Shown one piece after another: positions 61,178-64,000 of a stretch of DNA of 64,000 nt. The stretch is from Vibrio mangrovi (lineage in GTDB: Bacteria > Pseudomonadota > Gammaproteobacteria > Enterobacterales > Vibrionaceae), in contig NZ_AP024883.1 of the NCBI RefSeq assembly GCF_024346955.1, positions 3,224,001-3,288,000 on the forward strand, read 5' to 3'. Position numbers and translations under genes: made by a program. Within the stretch, counting starts at the first letter, position 1. Every line of letters starts with the position of its first letter. The notes beneath the pieces were generated by a model. That model was not told the origin of the DNA. It worked only from the letters and a program-made list of their open reading frames with translations, and searched no databases.

Positions 61178-62329
61178 TTATTGAATAACAACCCGAGGCG
61201 TGACGAAAATAAGCAGTTCGTTCTTATCTGTTTTTTGATAATTACGCCGAAACAAGTTGCCTAATAATGGCAAATCCCCCAGCACGGGAACTTTATCAAT
61301 CCGGTGCATCTGTATTTTCTGATAAATTCCGCCCAGTACTACAGTTTCTCCGTCATTCACCAACACCTGAGTCCCGATTCTTTGAGTGGTAATCGCGACA
61401 GCTTCTCCCGAACCTGTTTTGACAACCTCTCCGGGACGATCCTGTGTCACTTTTAAATCAAGGAGCATGTGGTGATCCGGAGTAATATTCGGTGTCACTT
61501 CCAGACTCAGTACTGCTTTCTTGAAAGCAATTGTCGTCTCATCATCAGAACTCGATTCCTGATAGGGAATTTCTGTCCCCTGTTCGATAAATGCCGCCTG
61601 ATGATTTGTGGTTAACAAACTCGGACTGGAAATAATTTCGGCTCTGGATTCACTTTGTAAAGCAGACAGTTCCAAATCCAGCAGAGTCCCGGCTCCCAGC
61701 TTTGCCAGTTGGAAAGCAATAGATGAAGCATTACCGGAAGTACTCGGCAAATTAACATTCAGAAAATCGGTCACCTCTGCCGATTCCGTCACTCCGGTGT
61801 CATGACCACCCGCATGCATCTGCTCAATATTCCCCCCGACAGCAAAACTCCCCTGCCTCATTTCCGCCCCCCAGCGAACACCAAGTTCATCCAGTGCGCC
61901 TTCGCTGACAATCACAATTCTCGCCTCAATTCTGACCTGCCGGACCGGAATATCCAATGCCTGAATCATGTCCCGGACAGACGCCAGACGGGATGGTATA
62001 TCCCGTATAATCAGTGAATTGGTGCGCGGATCAACCCGTACAGTCCCTAATTCAGATAACAGTCCAGGTTGTTTTCCCCCCTCAAGCAACGGAAGCAGTT
62101 CAGACGTTTTTGCATACTGAACGGGAATCAGTACTGTTGCTAAAGATGACTCTGACTCTTTGTGTTCATGCGCAGAGAGAGCTTCTGTCTGCTCCGGCTG
62201 CGGTACATCAAATGGGTCACTAACCGGTTGAGCCACACATACCACACAGTTCAGTCCCCATAAGAACAACAATCCCCAAAACCGAAAATCAGATAATATT
62301 CTCCGGTACTTATTTCGACTCATGATCAT
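61178..62329 (-). CDS. pilQ: Type IV pilus/competence secretin PilQ (short form)
   Basis: 383 residues or 381, as two Met codons (ATGATCATG) stand at the start, both overlapping the pilO end. Signal-type N-terminus (RRILSDFRFWGLLFLWGLN) is followed by one secretin N domain (about 60-135, IPVQYAKTSELLPLLEGGK and NSLIIRDIPSRL), then the secretin barrel ending VPVLGDLPLLGNLFRR. Outer-membrane channel for pilus and DNA uptake. Typical Vibrio PilQ is about 570 residues with AMIN domains; those are missing. This resembles HofQ/ComE in size. Confidence 0.9.
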   Translation of the reverse strand: MIMSRNKYRRILSDFRFWGLLFLWGLNCVVCVAQPVSDPFDVPQPEQTEALSAHEHKESESSLATVLIPVQYAKTSELLPLLEGGKQPGLLSELGTVRVDPRTNSLIIRDIPSRLASVRDMIQALDIPVRQVRIEARIVIVSEGALDELGVRWGAEMRQGSFAVGGNIEQMHAGGHDTGVTESAEVTDFLNVNLPSTSGNASSIAFQLAKLGAGTLLDLELSALQSESRAEIISSPSLLTTNHQAAFIEQGTEIPYQESSSDDETTIAFKKAVLSLEVTPNITPDHHMLLDLKVTQDRPGEVVKTGSGEAVAITTQRIGTQVLVNDGETVVLGGIYQKIQMHRIDKVPVLGDLPLLGNLFRRNYQKTDKNELLIFVTPRVVIQ

Positions 62330-62912
62330 CAGTTCCTTTATTTTGGTCTTGGGGTTTACCGGGTATATAACCCGTGGCCGAAACCTCAATACGATTCTGC
62401 TTAAATGAAATTCTTTTCCAAATCACCGGCTGAAAAATAACTTGGGGTGTCTGCTGCTCAATGGCACCGATAAAATTCCGGATATCCGGAAAAACTCCGC
62501 TCAATCTGATTTCAAAAATATCAGCCATATTCCCGAACTGCCGCGTTGGCTTTTTCCAGACAAAATGTCGGATACGGACATGGTTGTGTTCAGCCAACTG
62601 CTCTATCCTTTTTACCCATGCAGAAGAATCATGCTCCCCAATTACCTCTGACATTTTTTGCACCAGTTTCTGCCGGAGAGCATGCCAGTCGTCTTCCTGC
62701 TCCCGGAAATGATGAATCTGCTGTCTGAAAGCTTCCTGCTGCTGAGCCAGTTCATTCAAACGGATCTGGTACTGTTGCAACACTTCATATCTGCCATGCC
62801 AGAAAAGCGGATAACTGGCACCGGAGAGCGTGATGACCAACACAATGATGAGTCCGCCCTGCTGTAAGGGAGAAGCATGCAATATCAAACGCCACAAAGC
62901 ATCAGAAGTCAT
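62310..62912 (-). CDS. pilO: Type IV pilus assembly protein PilO-like
   Basis: 200 residues. N-terminal membrane segment (about 18-37), coiled coil to about 75, and a ferredoxin-like domain to the end. PilO pairs with PilN in the inner-membrane alignment complex. Overlaps pilN by 11 bp and pilQ by about 20 bp. Normally pilP would stand between pilO and pilQ; there is no room for it here. Confidence 0.85.
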   Translation of the reverse strand: MTSDALWRLILHASPLQQGGLIIVLVITLSGASYPLFWHGRYEVLQQYQIRLNELAQQQEAFRQQIHHFREQEDDWHALRQKLVQKMSEVIGEHDSSAWVKRIEQLAEHNHVRIRHFVWKKPTRQFGNMADIFEIRLSGVFPDIRNFIGAIEQQTPQVIFQPVIWKRISFKQNRIEVSATGYIPGKPQDQNKGTDDHESK

Positions 62913-63492
62913 CGTCAGTCACCTCTTTTCTCTGCGCTTTATCAGAAGTTGCCTTTATCACGAAACGAAGCTGGAAAGCACGAAATATGTTTCCCCAGTG
63001 GGGAGAATTGTCACGCACGGAAAGGATATCCAATTGTTGAACTGATGGAGCCTGTCTGAGACGCTGAATAAAATGAGCAATATTTTCCGGATAACGACTC
63101 ACTCCCTGAATGATCACCTGTTGTTCCTGCAAACGGATCTCTTCCAGATAGATACCTGATGGTGTCGACGATGTCAGGAATGACATTAGCCATACCGGCA
63201 CCTGGCTTTGTGCTATCCATTGATTCATCTGATCCAACAGTTTCTGATCCTGTACTGCTTCTTCTTGCTGCTGTTCCCAGTCGTGCAGACTCAGCTTCTG
63301 TTTCTTGATTTGCACATTGAGTGCCAGTTCAGACTGTCGTCTGAGAGACAGTTGCTGATTCATCCAGAAGAAAGTTCCCCCTTGTCCGACACTCAACAAA
63401 AATCCACCAAGAATAAGTCGTCCGTATAACAGATGCTTTCGTCGATATAACTGATTCTGACGCCAGTCCATGAGGTTCAGTTTATGCAGCAT
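62902..63492 (-). CDS. pilN: Type IV pilus assembly protein PilN-like
   Basis: 196 residues. N-terminal conserved LNLMDWRQNQLYRRKH, the segment that binds PilM, then a membrane segment (about 24-44) and a periplasmic coiled coil with a ferredoxin-like fold. Overlaps pilM and pilO by 11 bp each. Confidence 0.87.
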   Translation of the reverse strand: MLHKLNLMDWRQNQLYRRKHLLYGRLILGGFLLSVGQGGTFFWMNQQLSLRRQSELALNVQIKKQKLSLHDWEQQQEEAVQDQKLLDQMNQWIAQSQVPVWLMSFLTSSTPSGIYLEEIRLQEQQVIIQGVSRYPENIAHFIQRLRQAPSVQQLDILSVRDNSPHWGNIFRAFQLRFVIKATSDKAQRKEVTDDDF

Positions 63493-64000
63493 AACCGTTC
63501 TCCAGTGCGATCAATCCCCGTAAAGCACTTCCGGCAGCCAGTGGTATAACCCCCCAAAGATGATCAGCGACGGGGACAGACGTCTGAAAAACTGCAGCTG
63601 TTGTGAACCGTTCTATCGGCCCATCAAATAGTTTGCTCAACCCAGATGACAAAACCTGATAAACCCCAGAACTTCCTTTCACCCATATTCCGTTTGGCAA
63701 AGAAGATTGATGGAGAGAGAGAAAACGTTGCACTTCCTGTAGAATCCGTTCCAGAGTTGGATCTGATTTCTGGCCGGGAAACGGAAACTGGCGATAAAAA
63801 TTCAGCTCAGTGGAGATAAAACCTACCACGACCATCTCCTCACCGACATCCAGTAATAACCATTCCCGTCGTTGAAAATGGCTCATAGCTTCCAGCAAAA
63901 ATTGAAGAAATGCCTGTTTCTCCGTATCAACAAGTACCGGCTTTAAGCCAGCCTGACGAATCGCCTGTAAACGGCTTTCAATCACCTCCCGTTTCGCTGC
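63482..64000 (-). CDS. pilM: Type IV pilus assembly protein PilM-like, 5' end outside window
   Basis: C-terminal 172 residues visible, in frame to the window edge; preceding codons read AAKREV before IESRLQAIRQAGLKPVLV. PilM is an actin-like cytosolic ATPase that binds PilN. WLLLDVGEEMVVVG is the phosphate-2 type segment. The start lies beyond base 64000. Confidence 0.87.
   Translation of the reverse strand, partial: AAKREVIESRLQAIRQAGLKPVLVDTEKQAFLQFLLEAMSHFQRREWLLLDVGEEMVVVGFISTELNFYRQFPFPGQKSDPTLERILQEVQRFLSLHQSSLPNGIWVKGSSGVYQVLSSGLSKLFDGPIERFTTAAVFQTSVPVADHLWGVIPLAAGSALRGLIALENGYAA

Overview
The window looks like a chromosomal segment of a gamma-proteobacterium of the family Vibrionaceae, most likely genus Vibrio. 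The evidence is gene order and content. A complete S10 and spc ribosomal protein run is followed by rlmB-rnr-motX-purA (MotX belongs to the sodium-driven polar flagellar motor of vibrios), then slyD-yheV-kefB-kefG, yheS-yheT-yheU-prkB-crp, argD-astA, a pabA-type gene, and finally trpS-gph-rpe-dam-damX-aroB-aroK-pilQ-O-N-M. This is the order I recall for Vibrio chromosome 1. The species cannot be fixed from sequence alone.

Layout. (1) 1-10.9 kb, minus strand: the S10 operon (rpsJ to rpsQ), a Rho-independent terminator and a candidate extended -10 promoter, then the spc operon (rplN to rpmJ). (2) 11-31 kb: housekeeping genes, with a near-perfect sigma-28 promoter before motX and a two-box ArgR operator before argD-astA. 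The astD gene expected between astA and the DUF1338 gene is missing. (3) 31.2-52.7 kb: about 21 kb of accessory DNA between pabA and trpS, mostly secreted or antagonistic proteins. It holds a LysR/LysE pair; an inositol-polyphosphate-kinase-like protein; a MetE-like enzyme; three small secreted proteins, two of them related; a GH5 mannanase-like enzyme; a secreted CARDB protein; a Tlde1/DUF2778 peptidoglycan-targeting effector with its probable periplasmic immunity protein; a structured RNA leader before a 61-codon gene; a 2413-residue SpvB/FG-GAP/RHS polymorphic toxin with a tightly coupled immunity candidate; a GH44 glucanase with a CBM2; and a sulfide:quinone-reductase-like flavoprotein. 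(4) 54-64 kb: trpS, the gph/rpe/dam/damX/aroB/aroK cluster and the pilus/competence genes pilQ, O, N and M (M cut by the window edge). pilP is absent and PilQ is short.

How the parts fit. The flanks serve translation, purine, shikimate and arginine metabolism, potassium efflux, and type IV pilus/DNA-uptake assembly. The central block appears to equip the cell for life on plant-type polysaccharide (mannan and glucan hydrolases) and for conflict with competing bacteria (Tlde1 pair, RHS toxin pair) and possibly with eukaryotes (the IPK-like protein). No secretion-system structural genes, integrase, transposase, rRNA, tRNA or CRISPR array were seen.

The most promising undescribed items are the IPK-like protein at 32967-34109, the structured leader at about 40646-40947 with its small ORF, and the two effector/immunity modules.
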